A stretch of DNA of 48,776 nucleotides from an uncultured Bacteroidales bacterium (GCA_905235855.1 CAJONE010000007.1:2816-51591), one strand, 5' to 3'. Positions 36,397 to 44,840 are shown, numbered from the stretch's first letter. The notes: generated by a model from the sequence alone, not told the origin. Program-made: numbers and translations.

Positions 36397-37440
36397 TTAT
36401 TCGTAGTGCCTGACACGCACATCGATGCCAGGCAACTGTTCGGCCACACCGGTCAAGTCGGTTTCGCTGTAGTGGTAAGGGAAAAGAACCGTCGGTTTGA
36501 GTTTTCCGGCAACAGCTACAAGCTGAGCCGTTGTCATAGTGAAAGGCAGGTTGCATGGAAGGAAAGCGATGTCGATATGGCCCAGATTGGCCATTTCAGG
36601 TATCTCCTCCGTATCGCCGGCGATATAGATGCGCAGTCCGTCGAGAGTGAGAACATAGCCGTTGTCGCGTCCTTGGGGGTGAAACTGCAAACGGTCGGCG
36701 GATGTGTTGTAGGCAGGTACCGCCTCGACCGATATATCGTCGGCCAGGCGAATTTTGTCGCCATTGGCCAATGCAGTGCCAGAGCCATACAAGTCCACGC
36801 AGCGACGGTTCATCAGCAAACGGGTTTTAGTTGTTGCGAGCAGGCTTACGGTGGCCGAATCGAAGTGGTCGAAATGCTCGTGGGTGACAAGGATTATGTC
36901 GGCCTTGGGCAATGAGGCGTAGTCCACCGTGCAGTTGGGCAACTTGGCGCAAGGGTCGACCAAAATCTCACGACCGTCATACTCGATACGGATGCTTGAG
37001 TGCTTCAATGCATGTAATTTCACCAGCTTGCCGTTGCGGGTCTCAAAAACGTCGGTCTCGACGGTTGTGGTAGGGCGTCTGGCTTTCTTCCAGGCCATGA
37101 TACCGCCGTTAAGATTGTAAACGGTGCAGCCGTTAGCGGCCAGCAGTCTTGCAGCCGTGAGGCTTCGTTTTCCACCACGGCAATAGACAGCCACGGTACC
37201 ATTGATGCCGCTAATGCGCTCCGCAAAGCCAGTATCCTTCACGTCGATATTCTCCGCACCCGCTATGTGACCCTCGGCATACTCTTGCGGTGTGCGAACG
37301 TCGAGAGTGCGAACACCACTCTGTGTCGCAATGTTTGCAAATTCGTCTACGCCAACGGTTTTGACGCACTCTTTGTCAGTTCCCCCACCGCAGCCCGACA
37401 AAAGAGCTGCAAAAAAAGTGAGCATAAGTGTCTCTTTCAT
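36397..37440 (-). CDS. Lipoprotein fusing a rhodanese domain to a UlaG-type metallo-beta-lactamase domain
   Basis: 347 residues. The signal ends in a lipobox, LLSGC, with Cys17 as the lipidated residue, so the protein is membrane-anchored outside the cytoplasm. Residues 28-120 form a rhodanese domain with an intact active-site loop CRGGKRS (Cys87) and LDVRTPQEYAEGHI. Residues 145-347 form a metallo-beta-lactamase fold of the UlaG-like type: THEHFDH at 186-192 for metals, AGDTEEIP and a final FPYHY. Rhodanese/MBL combinations are known among persulfide dioxygenases, but there the order is MBL first and the MBL type differs. The substrate is unknown; sulfur handling at the envelope is an inference. 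It stands alone between two terminators. Confidence 0.88.
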   Translation of the reverse strand: MKETLMLTFFAALLSGCGGGTDKECVKTVGVDEFANIATQSGVRTLDVRTPQEYAEGHIAGAENIDVKDTGFAERISGINGTVAVYCRGGKRSLTAARLLAANGCTVYNLNGGIMAWKKARRPTTTVETDVFETRNGKLVKLHALKHSSIRIEYDGREILVDPCAKLPNCTVDYASLPKADIILVTHEHFDHFDSATVSLLATTKTRLLMNRRCVDLYGSGTALANGDKIRLADDISVEAVPAYNTSADRLQFHPQGRDNGYVLTLDGLRIYIAGDTEEIPEMANLGHIDIAFLPCNLPFTMTTAQLVAVAGKLKPTVLFPYHYSETDLTGVAEQLPGIDVRVRHYE

Positions 37441-37488
37441 TTTACAAGTGTTTTGTTATTGATTTGCCAGAAAAACGTAGAGATACAA

Positions 37489-37519
37489 GAAGGGCGCCCT
37501 GCGTGGGGACGCCCTCTTT
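37489..37519 (-). terminator. Possible terminator hairpin at the end of the hydrogenase operon
   Basis: On the minus strand AGGGCG and CGCCCT with partly paired A/T flanks form a GC-rich hairpin 23 bp beyond the NuoE-like stop. The T-run after it (TTCTTG) is weak, so termination may be partial. Confidence 0.5.
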
Positions 37520-37541
37520 GAGGTTTATGCCAACAAGCGGA

Positions 37542-38018
37542 TTACTTGTACTGGGCGAGAATGCCGGGCACCTGATCTGGTGTGAGACGGCCAAAGACCT
37601 TCTCGCCAATCATGGCGACAGGAGCCAGACCGCAGGCACCGACGCAACGGAGTGTGTTAAGCGAGAACTTGCCGTCGGGGGTGCACTTGCCCACCGGTAT
37701 GCCAAGCTCGCGGCTGAATGCATCGAGAACTTTCTCGGCGCCACGCACATAGCAGGCCGTGCCAAGGCAGATGTCGATGGGATGTTCGCCTTTGGGCTCC
37801 ATGGTGAAGAAGCTGTAGAACGACACGATACCATAGACCTTGGCCACCGGCATCGACAGCTCGTGGGCTATTACTTCCTGCACTTCGGCGGGCAGATAAC
37901 CAAACTTGCCCTGCACCTGGTGCAGCACGTTGATGACCTCGCCCGACTTGTTACCAAAGCTCTTGCAGATGTCTTTTATGACGTTTATTTTCTCTTCGGA
38001 AATTTTTATGTTAGCCAT
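37542..38018 (-). CDS. NuoE/HndA-like [2Fe-2S] subunit of NAD(P)-linked hydrogenase
   Basis: 158 residues of the 24-kDa thioredoxin-like ferredoxin family. Four ligand cysteines are present: C84 and C89 (CLGTACYVRG) and C125 and C129 (CVGACG). The N-terminal helical domain (IKDICKSFGNKSGEVINVLH, PAEVQEVIAHE) docks to the NuoF-like subunit. It is the last of four genes in the order [2Fe-2S] protein, NuoF-like, HydA, NuoE-like on the minus strand, the same subunit set as the Hnd/HydABC hydrogenases. It should pass electrons between the flavin subunit and the hydrogenase. Confidence 0.92.
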   Translation of the reverse strand: MANIKISEEKINVIKDICKSFGNKSGEVINVLHQVQGKFGYLPAEVQEVIAHELSMPVAKVYGIVSFYSFFTMEPKGEHPIDICLGTACYVRGAEKVLDAFSRELGIPVGKCTPDGKFSLNTLRCVGACGLAPVAMIGEKVFGRLTPDQVPGILAQYK

Positions 38019-38041
38019 AATATTATTATTTTCTTTTTGAT

Positions 38042-38079
38042 AGGACCTACAAGCCCTATAGGTCTTACAGGTCCTATGG
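38042..38079. repeat. 9-bp short tandem repeat in the hydA-nuoE gap
   Basis: On the minus strand four 9-bp units stand in a row: TAGGACCTG, TAAGACCTA, TAGGGCTTG, TAGGTCCTA. They fill most of the 68-bp gap upstream of the NuoE-like gene and could form a weak hairpin. Confidence 0.65.
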
Positions 38080-38086
38080 TCAATAC

Positions 38087-39880
38087 TTATTTCGTTGTCT
38101 CGACTTTGTCGCTTTTGTCGAAGTAGTGGGTGTGAAGCTGTTCGTGGCTCAGGTGGCCGCAGGGTTCACCGTAGTACTCCTTGTAGATGGCGATGATGTC
38201 GGGGTTTTCGTGGCTCTTGCGGATGGGCTTGCCAGCGTCCTCGCGGTAGATGGCGTCCATACGTTTCTTGATGATGTCGCTCTTGCCGTGGTGGTAGGGC
38301 TGGCCAGCACCGCCGATGCAACCTCCCGGGCAGGCCATCACCTCGATGAAGTGGTAGCCGTTGGGGTTTCCGGCGCGCACCTCTTCCATAAGCTTGCGCG
38401 CATTGCCCAGACCGTAGCAGATAGCCACCTTCACAGGCAGGCCTGCAAAATCGACGGTGGCTTCGCGGATGCTCTCGCCGAAGATGCCGCGGCACTCCTC
38501 GAAGTCAATCTTCGGAAGGCTCTTGCCGGTGTGCACCTCGTAGGCCGTACGCAGTGCAGCCTCCATCACGCCGCCCGTAGCGCCGAAGATGACGGCGGCA
38601 CCGGTCGACTGGCCGAGCGGACTGTCGAAGTCCTCTTCAGGCAGTGCATTGAGGTCGATATTGCTCTGCTTCAGCATGTGAGCCAGCTCGCGGGTGGAGA
38701 GCGAGAAGTTCACGTCGGGATCGCCATTGACCTTGAACTCGTCGCGTGCCACCTCGCTCTTCTTGGCCAGACAGGGCATAATAGAGACGCATACGATATC
38801 CTCGCGTTTCACGCCAATCTTCTGGGCAAAGTAGTTTTTGGTGGCAGCACCGAACATCTGCTGCGGCGACTTGGCTGTCGACGGATAGTCGAGCAGGTCG
38901 GGGAAGTTCTTTTCGTAGAAAGTCACCCAGCCAGGGCAGCAGCTCGTGAATTGAGGCAGCTTAACGTTCTTGTCGCCGGCAAGGAAAGCCTTTACGCGGT
39001 TGAGCAGCTCAGTGCCCTCTTCCATGATGGTGAGGTCGGCACTCCAATCGGTGTCGAACACATAGTCGAAGCCAAGACGACGCAGAGCGGCAGCCATCTT
39101 TCCCGTTACAATCGAGCCGGGTTCCATGCCAAACTCTTCGCCGAGAGCCACGCGCACGGCCGGAGCGGTCTGCACTATCACCTTCTTGGTCGGGTCAGCA
39201 AGAGCTTTTCTCACATCGTTGATGTTGTCGACAAGAGTGAGTGCACCGACAGGGCAAACCTGGACACACTGGCCGCAGTTGACGCAGGAGCTGTCGCCCA
39301 GTTTCTGCTCGAAAGCGGGAGCAACCACCGACGGGAAACCGCGGTTCACTCCGCTGAGCGCTCCAACGCTCTGGAACTTGTTGCACATCTCCTCGCAGCG
39401 GCGGCAATAGACACATTTGTCCATGTCGCGGTAGACGCTGAGGGTACTGTCTTTCTTATAAGATGTCTGGGCACCTTTGAACGGGATTTCGCGAATACCC
39501 ATACGGGCGGCGAGAGCCTGCAGTTCGCAGTCGCCGCTCTTTTCGCACTGGAGACAGTCGTTCGGGTGGTCGCTGAGAATAAGTTCCACAACGGTTTTGC
39601 GGGCGTTCAGTGCACGCGGCGAGGCGGTCAGCACCTCCATGCCTTCCACGCAGTCGGTGGCACAGGCGGGAGCCAGATTGCGGCGCGGTTTGCCGTTAAA
39701 GTCCTTCACAACTTCAACCATGCAGACGCGGCATCCGCCGGGTTTGTTTTCGAATTTCATACCTTCGAGCTCAAAATAGCAGAGCGTCGGGATGTCGATA
39801 CCGGCCATACGGGCAGCTTTCAGGATAGTGGTGCCCTCGGGTACCTGTATCGCTTTATGATCTATCGTTACGTTTATCAT
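38087..39880 (-). CDS. hydA: [FeFe]-hydrogenase catalytic subunit, NAD(P)-linked group A
   Basis: 597 residues. Reversibly makes H2 from protons. N-terminal [2Fe-2S] domain (C34, C50, C53 region), a His/Cys [4Fe-4S] motif (HPNDCLQCEKSGDC, 105-118), two [4Fe-4S] clusters (CVYCRRCEEMC at 156-166 and CVNCGQCVQVCP at 199-210), then the H-cluster domain. L1 is TSCCPGW at 312-318 (C314 proton relay, C315 ligand), L2 MPCLAKKSE from 368 (C370), L3 MACPGGCIGGAGQP from 515 (C517, C521). L3 has Ala where many enzymes have Gly (GGGQP). A short small-subunit segment forms the C-terminus. It has the cluster content of electron-bifurcating or NAD(P)-dependent enzymes; bifurcation itself is an inference. Confidence 0.95.
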   Translation of the reverse strand: MINVTIDHKAIQVPEGTTILKAARMAGIDIPTLCYFELEGMKFENKPGGCRVCMVEVVKDFNGKPRRNLAPACATDCVEGMEVLTASPRALNARKTVVELILSDHPNDCLQCEKSGDCELQALAARMGIREIPFKGAQTSYKKDSTLSVYRDMDKCVYCRRCEEMCNKFQSVGALSGVNRGFPSVVAPAFEQKLGDSSCVNCGQCVQVCPVGALTLVDNINDVRKALADPTKKVIVQTAPAVRVALGEEFGMEPGSIVTGKMAAALRRLGFDYVFDTDWSADLTIMEEGTELLNRVKAFLAGDKNVKLPQFTSCCPGWVTFYEKNFPDLLDYPSTAKSPQQMFGAATKNYFAQKIGVKREDIVCVSIMPCLAKKSEVARDEFKVNGDPDVNFSLSTRELAHMLKQSNIDLNALPEEDFDSPLGQSTGAAVIFGATGGVMEAALRTAYEVHTGKSLPKIDFEECRGIFGESIREATVDFAGLPVKVAICYGLGNARKLMEEVRAGNPNGYHFIEVMACPGGCIGGAGQPYHHGKSDIIKKRMDAIYREDAGKPIRKSHENPDIIAIYKEYYGEPCGHLSHEQLHTHYFDKSDKVETTK

Positions 39881-39895
39881 TTCTTTGTATCTTTT

Positions 39896-39922
39896 CTAGT
39901 TTTTCTAGGGAAGCCTAGGGAA
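39896..39922. repeat. Short CTAG-containing tandem repeat in the nuoF-hydA gap
   Basis: On the minus strand near-repeats TTCCCTAGGC, TTCCCTAGAA, AAACTAGAAA stand in a row within the 52-bp gap upstream of hydA. The unit is about 10 bp and carries CTAG, a tetranucleotide that is usually rare in bacteria. Confidence 0.55.
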
Positions 39923-39932
39923 TACTATTATT

Positions 39933-41747
39933 TTATTTGATTGAGATGGCACCGAATTTGCAGTTGTTGATACAGGCACCGCACTTGATGCACTTCGAGC
40001 TGTCAATGGCCATCGAAGCCAGTTTGTGGCCAGGAGCCGTATAGTCGGTGCGCGAAATAGCCTCAACCGGGCAACCCTTGGCGCATTTGCCGCAGCCTAT
40101 GCACTTCTCGGGATCGATGACATACTGCATAAGTTTCTTGCAGACGCCCGCGCGGCATTTCTTGTCAACGACATGCTCAACATACTCGTCCCAGAAATTG
40201 TCGAGTGTGGAAAGCACCGGGTTCGGCGAGGTCTGACCAAGTCCGCATAGAGCGCTGTCCTTGATGACAGCCGCCAAATTGCGCAGAGCCTGCAGGTCAT
40301 CCATCGTGCCGCGACCGTCGGTAATCTTCTCGAGCAGTTCGCAGAGACGCTTGTTACCAACACGGCAGGGAGTACACTTGCCACAGCTCTCCTCGCAGGT
40401 GAATTCGAGGTAGAACTTGGCTATTGCGGGCATACAGCTGGTCTCGTCCATGACAACCATACCGCCCGAACCCATCATCGAACCGGCTGCCACAAGGCTG
40501 TCGTAGTCAATTTCGGTGTCGAGGTGCTTGGCAGTCAAGCAACCACCCGAAGGGCCACCAGTCTGAACGGCCTTAAACTGTTTGCCGTCCTTGATACCGC
40601 CACCGATTTCGTAAATAATCTCACGCAGAGTGATACCCATAGGAACCTCGATAAGACCCACATTGTTGATCTGACCAGCCAGAGCGAACACCTTGGTTCC
40701 GGGAGATTTCTCCGTGCCGATGGTGCGGAACCAGTCGGCACCCTTGGTGATGATAATGGGGATGTTGGCGAAAGTCTCGACATTGTTGACGTTCGAGGGC
40801 ATACCCATGTAACCCTTCACAGCCGGGAACGGGGGTTTCAGGGTGGGTTCGCCGCGCATACCTTCCATCGAGTGGATAAGAGCCGTTTCCTCGCCGCAGA
40901 CGAAAGCACCGGCACCGTAGCGGAGCTCGATGTCGAAGTTGAAACCGCTGCCGAGGATATCCTCGCCGAGGAGTCCGTACTCGCGGGCCTGGCGGATAGC
41001 AATCTTCAGACGCTCGATGGCGAGCGGGTATTCAGCGCGGATATAGATAAGACCCTTGGTGGCGCCGATGGCATAGCCGCCGATAGCCATAGCCTCGACT
41101 ATGCAGTTGGGGTCACCCTCAAGGATAGAGCGGTCCATGAAAGCTCCCGGGTCACCCTCGTCGGCATTACAGATGATATATTTCTGGTCGGCTTTGTTTT
41201 TGGCGCAGAGACCCCACTTCACGCCAGTGGGAAAACCGGCACCGCCACGACCGCGAAGGCCCGACTTGGTTATCACATCGATAACCTGCTCGGGAGTCAT
41301 CTCCGTGAGGCACTTGGCCAAGGCCTCGTAGCCACCGCGAGCTATGCACTCGTCTATGTTCTCTGGATCCACAAAGCCGCAGTTGCGCAGCGCAATGCGG
41401 ATCTGCTTGCGGTAGAAGTCCATGTGCTTGGAGTCGCTCACGTGCTCTTTGTTTTCCGGGTTGGTGTAGAGCAACTCGGGAACCTTGCGCCCTTTGATGA
41501 TGTGTTCATTAACGATGCGCTCGACATCTTCGGGTTTCACCTGTGTATAGAAGGTGTTGTCGGGCATGATCTTGACGATAGGGCCCTTCTCGCAGAAGCC
41601 GAAGCAACCGGTTTTGATTACCTGCACGTCGTCGGCGAGGTTTTTCTCGGCCAGAACCTTGTGGAAGTTGTCGATAATCTGCAGGCTGTTAGAGGATTTG
41701 CATCCCGTGCCGCCGCAGATCAGGATATGCATTTTGTATTTTGCCAT
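39933..41747 (-). CDS. NuoF/HndC-like NAD(P)H:ferredoxin flavoprotein subunit of hydrogenase
   Basis: 604 residues from the ATG at 41747 (MAKYKMHI, with GAAAG a few bases upstream). An ATG at 41795 would add 16 residues translated from an intergenic 7-bp repeat and is rejected. Order of domains: thioredoxin-like [2Fe-2S] (CGGTGCKSS, CFGFCEKGP), NuoF FMN/NADH domain (GRGGAGFPTGVKW, NADEGDPGAFMDR), SLBB, a [4Fe-4S] site (ESCGKCTPCRVG) and a C-terminal 2x[4Fe-4S] ferredoxin (CIGCGKCAKGCP, CIKCGACINNC). This is the layout of HydB/HndC, the subunit where NAD(P)H meets the iron-sulfur chain and where bifurcation occurs in characterised relatives. Confidence 0.94.
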   Translation of the reverse strand: MAKYKMHILICGGTGCKSSNSLQIIDNFHKVLAEKNLADDVQVIKTGCFGFCEKGPIVKIMPDNTFYTQVKPEDVERIVNEHIIKGRKVPELLYTNPENKEHVSDSKHMDFYRKQIRIALRNCGFVDPENIDECIARGGYEALAKCLTEMTPEQVIDVITKSGLRGRGGAGFPTGVKWGLCAKNKADQKYIICNADEGDPGAFMDRSILEGDPNCIVEAMAIGGYAIGATKGLIYIRAEYPLAIERLKIAIRQAREYGLLGEDILGSGFNFDIELRYGAGAFVCGEETALIHSMEGMRGEPTLKPPFPAVKGYMGMPSNVNNVETFANIPIIITKGADWFRTIGTEKSPGTKVFALAGQINNVGLIEVPMGITLREIIYEIGGGIKDGKQFKAVQTGGPSGGCLTAKHLDTEIDYDSLVAAGSMMGSGGMVVMDETSCMPAIAKFYLEFTCEESCGKCTPCRVGNKRLCELLEKITDGRGTMDDLQALRNLAAVIKDSALCGLGQTSPNPVLSTLDNFWDEYVEHVVDKKCRAGVCKKLMQYVIDPEKCIGCGKCAKGCPVEAISRTDYTAPGHKLASMAIDSSKCIKCGACINNCKFGAISIK

Positions 41748-41762
41748 ATTTCTTTCTTTTGG

Positions 41763-41845
41763 GTGATTAGTGATTAGTGACTGGTGATTAGACAAAAAGT
41801 GATGGCTACTGCCCTCTATTCACTCATCACCGTTCACTCATCGCT
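41763..41845. repeat. 7-bp tandem repeats in the gap upstream of the NuoF-like gene
   Basis: Heptamer units on the plus strand: TGATTAG, TGATTAG, TGACTGG, TGATTAG (41764-41791), then after about 30 bp ACTCATC, ACCGTTC, ACTCATC (41822-41842). The second block on the other strand reads GATGAGT, GAACGGT, GATGAGT, the same kind of unit inverted. Such heptamers are scattered in Bacteroidota intergenic DNA. Confidence 0.7.
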
Positions 41846-41847
41846 AT

Positions 41848-42243
41848 TTATTTATCAATTGTTTCATAGTTGACGGGTATGATGCCCTCGACAAGCTCAC
41901 CGTTCTGGACATACTTGGTGAGGATTTCGTCGGCACGGTTGTTGTCAACGTGTCCGAAGACGATGGGGTCCTTGCCAGGGACGCGCACTTCGAGCGTGGG
42001 TTCGGCGTGGCAGTAGCCCATGCACCCAGTTTGGGTGAAGACAGCCGGGATGTGAAGTTCCTCGGCTTTCTGCATCATGTGTTCCATCACCTGTTTTGCA
42101 CCAGCAGCTATACCGCAGGTAGCCATGGCGACTTTAATCTGGACCAGAGCGTCGGGGTTCTCAGCCTTCTCGCGCAGGTCGAGGTTTGACTGGAGCTTCT
42201 CCCTCATGGCTTTGAGGTCGGCCAATGATTTTACTTTTGTCAT
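41848..42243 (-). CDS. HndB-like thioredoxin-fold [2Fe-2S] protein, first gene of hydrogenase operon
   Basis: 131 residues. Four cysteines in the pattern of the thioredoxin-like ferredoxin family: C43 (ATCGIAAGAKQ), then C74 and C78 (TQTGCMGYCHAEP), with fewer ligands than the NuoE-like subunit visible in the first loop. The N-terminal helix (SLADLKAMREKLQSNLDLRE) is typical of HndB-type proteins. It is 37 bp after its ATG's upstream leader and leads the operon from the promoter at 42325-42355. The role in electron transfer is inferred from the operon. Confidence 0.85.
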   Translation of the reverse strand: MTKVKSLADLKAMREKLQSNLDLREKAENPDALVQIKVAMATCGIAAGAKQVMEHMMQKAEELHIPAVFTQTGCMGYCHAEPTLEVRVPGKDPIVFGHVDNNRADEILTKYVQNGELVEGIIPVNYETIDK

Positions 42244-42324
42244 GTTTTACTCCTTTTATTTGTGGATTAATAAATAATTAATTATAAACTGTTTACAATA
42301 AAACAACATTACTTGGTAGATTTG

Positions 42325-42355
42325 CAAACTTACTCATTTTCCGACATTAAAGCAA
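42325..42355 (-). promoter_or_regulatory. Promoter of the hydrogenase operon
   Basis: On the minus strand TTG (42355-42353) and TAAGTTTG (42332-42325) are separated by 20 nt, a close match to TTTG-N19-TAnnTTTG. The -7 box is about 80 bp upstream of the first ATG, leaving an AT-rich leader. Confidence 0.7.
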
Positions 42356-42641
42356 CCCTGAGCCCAAAAAAGTTTTTAGCAGAGGGTAGCATTAGACGTA
42401 AGACACTGTAAAACAAAGCAAAGCACGTAATCAACCAGCAATAGCCCAAAAACAAAAATATCCCCAATTATAAACTCTTAACGACAGTTTCTTTTCACGA
42501 TGTCGTTTGTAGTTGGCAAGGGTGGCAAAAAAAAGAGGTTTATACAAAAAGGATGTGGCGGATTGCAAATGCGGCAAGTCAGGTATTTAGAATCTTTGTC
42601 TTCGTCTTATATTCCACGTGTTATCATCTATGTTTTAATAT

Positions 42642-42836
42642 CAGAACCCAACCGTCCATATCGGTAGTTTTTTGCCGATGAAAGATTCCAAGTCGTCATA
42701 TATAAGAGTTCGGAATGTCGGCTATCTGCGTGAAATCCTTGTTCTCGCCTCCAACCTCGAAAACATATTTGCCATCCACACGAAAGTCCCCATTCGATTT
42801 GCGATACTCCACGTATAGCCACAATATTGAATAACA
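42642..42836 (-). pseudogene. C-terminal remnant of an AAA/DUF4143-like ATPase
   Basis: On the minus strand one frame reads VEYRKSNGDFRVDGKYVF, EVGGENKDFTQIADIPNSYI and then stops; a shift of one base continues as YDDLESFIGKKLPIWTVGF and stop (42644-42642). Together this is the shape of the C-terminal end of Bacteroidota AAA-family ATPases (KYxFEVGGKxK followed by DDxExxxGxxxPLWLxGF). About 60 residues remain; a stop codon lies just upstream and the rest is gone. It differs from the two complete ATPases nearby. The family assignment is from memory of the motif. Confidence 0.55.
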
Positions 42837-42851
42837 GATTATTTAAACAAT

Positions 42852-42900
42852 GCCCCTTTCGCAGGGCACTATTACCTACTTTATGCCCTTTGCAACGGGC
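42852..42900. repeat. Pair of near-identical small hairpins (REP-like)
   Basis: GCCCCTTTCGCAGGGC (42852-42867) and GCCCTTTGCAACGGGC (42885-42900) each fold into a short GCCC/GGGC hairpin and stand 17 bp apart in the same orientation. This is the form of short palindromic repeats. The surrounding 42356-42641 and 42901-43268 hold no supported gene. Confidence 0.45.
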
Positions 42901-43268
42901 AGAATTAATAACAATTTACAAAACAGCAAGAATTTTCATGAAAACCAAGCCCCCACGCCATCCCACTTACCCCGAACGAAGCCCAAGTCGCGGCGCATAA
43001 TAACACCAAACACGCCAGCGTGTCGGAGACACGCCATCCTAATAAACTGTTTTGATTTTGTTGATGAATAAGAATATTGTCTATTATTGTCTATGGTTGA
43101 GGGATTTTAAACTGTTTTGAGGGCGCAATGTAGTGGCATTGTAACCGAATTGTCGAGAAGAGCAAGAGCAATGACTCCGCAGGAGGCAATTGTACCATAT
43201 CGAGAGCAATGAACTACTTCAGCATTCATGAACAACACTGAATCGATTAAATCAGGTGAATAAAAAAA
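42901..43268. other. Gene-free stretch
   Basis: AT-rich DNA with no convincing coding signal on either strand, between the REP-like pair and the ATPase gene. A short open frame on the plus strand (to 43071) has no recognisable features. Confidence 0.6.
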
Positions 43269-44474
43269 TCAAATCCCTTCTCTTAGGAATTTCCTCAATG
43301 ACAAGTGTGTGATACCGTTCTCGTCGCGCTGTGTCAAAAGTGGAGTGGCGCTGATGACATACTTCGGGTGGTTGTCGCGAATCTTCTCCAGCGGACCGAA
43401 CTCGCGCTTACGGGTTGATTCCTCAGCAATGATATAGCTTGCTTGCACATAAATGGTTTTGCCTGGTTTTGTACAGACGAAATCCACTTCGCCGGCATTC
43501 AGTACACCCACCTTCACGTCGTATCCCAGATAGCAAAGATGCTTGTAGATGGCGTTCTCTATCACCTTCTCTATGTAAGAATCCATACTTCCTGCTGCCT
43601 TGAGGTTGCGTAGCCCCAGGTCGTCCCAGTAGATTTTCTCGTTCGACTGGAAAATCTTCTTTCCGTTTATGTCATAGCGAGGCACTATATCCATCATGAA
43701 GGCTTCGGAGTAGAACCCTCGATAGAGGAGTATAAGATTCGACGAAACATCCTCCTTCTGCGATTTCATGTATTTCGAGATACTGTTGGCCGAAGTGAGT
43801 TTGCCTGTGGTGTCGGCGTAGAAGGCGATGAGGTTGTTCAGGAACGGGATGTTGCGTATATCGTGCCTCTCGATGATGTCCTTGAGCATGATGGTGTTGA
43901 ATACGCTGGTGAGGTATGCCCACACCTGCTCGTCGCTGTCGAGCCCCACTTTCCTCAGCCCAGGTAGTCCTCCGTAGTTCAAATAGGTCATCAGGCTCTC
44001 GTCGCTGTCCGCGAGGTTATGGAATTCCAGAAACTCCGTGTAGGTGAGGGGGTGGATGCGCACCTCCACATGACGGCCGGAAATAAGGGTGGCCAGCTCG
44101 CCAGAGAGCATCTTGGAATTGCTGCCGGTGATAATGACGTCGGTGTTCTCCTCGGTGTACCAGTTGCAGAGACTTTCTTCAAAATGTTCAATCTCCTGTA
44201 CTTCGTCGATGAGGATATAGTTGTGCTTGTCTTGGATGAAACGATTCTCTATCCAAACGTCGAGGTCGTCTTTGGTTCGGATCTCATTAAATGCCTTTTT
44301 CTCCTTGTCGATGTAGATGATGTTGGCATCTGGGTCGTCTTTATGACGCTGGATGAAATCCTTCACCACATAACTTTTGCCCACGCGACGAGCCCCGACT
44401 ATGGCAATGATATTGCCTTTTCCTATCCAAGAATCCACAATATCAGCATAATACCTTCTTGTTAATACTTCCAT
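43269..44474 (-). CDS. AAA_14/DUF4143 ATPase
   Basis: 401 residues. N-terminal ATPase domain with Walker A GARRVGKS (27-34) and Walker B LIDEVQ (88-93); GSNSKM supplies the sensor-type segment, and LISGRHVEVRIHPLTYTEF is a family hallmark. The C-terminal half is a DUF4143-like domain with a PD-(D/E)xK-like core around GEVDFVCTKPGKTIYVQ, where D, and the KxxxYVQ strand, resemble nuclease folds. Such ATPases are common, often multicopy, in Bacteroidota accessory regions; their function is unknown. It is transcribed leftwards, away from the repeat-flanked toxin-antitoxin module. Confidence 0.9.
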   Translation of the reverse strand: MEVLTRRYYADIVDSWIGKGNIIAIVGARRVGKSYVVKDFIQRHKDDPDANIIYIDKEKKAFNEIRTKDDLDVWIENRFIQDKHNYILIDEVQEIEHFEESLCNWYTEENTDVIITGSNSKMLSGELATLISGRHVEVRIHPLTYTEFLEFHNLADSDESLMTYLNYGGLPGLRKVGLDSDEQVWAYLTSVFNTIMLKDIIERHDIRNIPFLNNLIAFYADTTGKLTSANSISKYMKSQKEDVSSNLILLYRGFYSEAFMMDIVPRYDINGKKIFQSNEKIYWDDLGLRNLKAAGSMDSYIEKVIENAIYKHLCYLGYDVKVGVLNAGEVDFVCTKPGKTIYVQASYIIAEESTRKREFGPLEKIRDNHPKYVISATPLLTQRDENGITHLSLRKFLREGI

Positions 44475-44494
44475 AGCATTGATGTTTCAACGTG

Positions 44495-44566
44495 CAAATG
44501 TAATAGAAAAATATTGTCCATACACAACAAAAATGAATTTTATACAAATTTTATTGTGCGTGTGCA
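44495..44566 (-). promoter_or_regulatory. Probable promoter and overlapping inverted repeat for the DUF4143 ATPase
   Basis: On the minus strand the -7 box TACATTTG (44502-44495) lies 21 bp upstream of the ATG, with TTG at 44527-44525 (22-nt spacing). Overlapping its upstream side an imperfect inverted repeat runs over about 44522-44566 (arms related to ACACAACAAAAATG), which could be an operator. Confidence 0.4.
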
Positions 44567-44840
44567 ATAAAAACAACCTCACATTCCCTATTAACCTATC
44601 AACCCAACATTGGACATAACGAAATCCCGTAAATCCATAATTCCTTTTCATCCTCTATGCATTTCAGTGTCGTTCTCGCCGCCACCCCTCACTCTCCCTA
44701 AAGTTTCTATCACCACCACAAACCATTAACCGTGAACACTGAATCATGAACCATAAGTAACTTCTTCCTTCTTCCCTCCTCCATCACCAGCAACTCCACT
44801 AACGACACAGTAACTGCCACAACAACATCCGCCAGTAGAA
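44567..44840. other. Gene-free spacer
   Basis: No supported gene. It contains a few degenerate heptamers of the GTGAACA / CTGAATC / ATGAACC type (about 44729-44756), like those upstream of the NuoF-like gene. Confidence 0.5.

Noticed and set aside
41748-41795. N-terminal extension of the NuoF-like subunit starting at 41795
   Set aside because: The 16 extra residues are the translation of an intergenic 7-bp repeat; the ATG at 41747 has a purine-rich site before it and gives the family start.
42850-43071. 73-codon open frame after the ATPase remnant
   Set aside because: It overlaps the two REP-like hairpins and has a low-complexity, unlikely composition.
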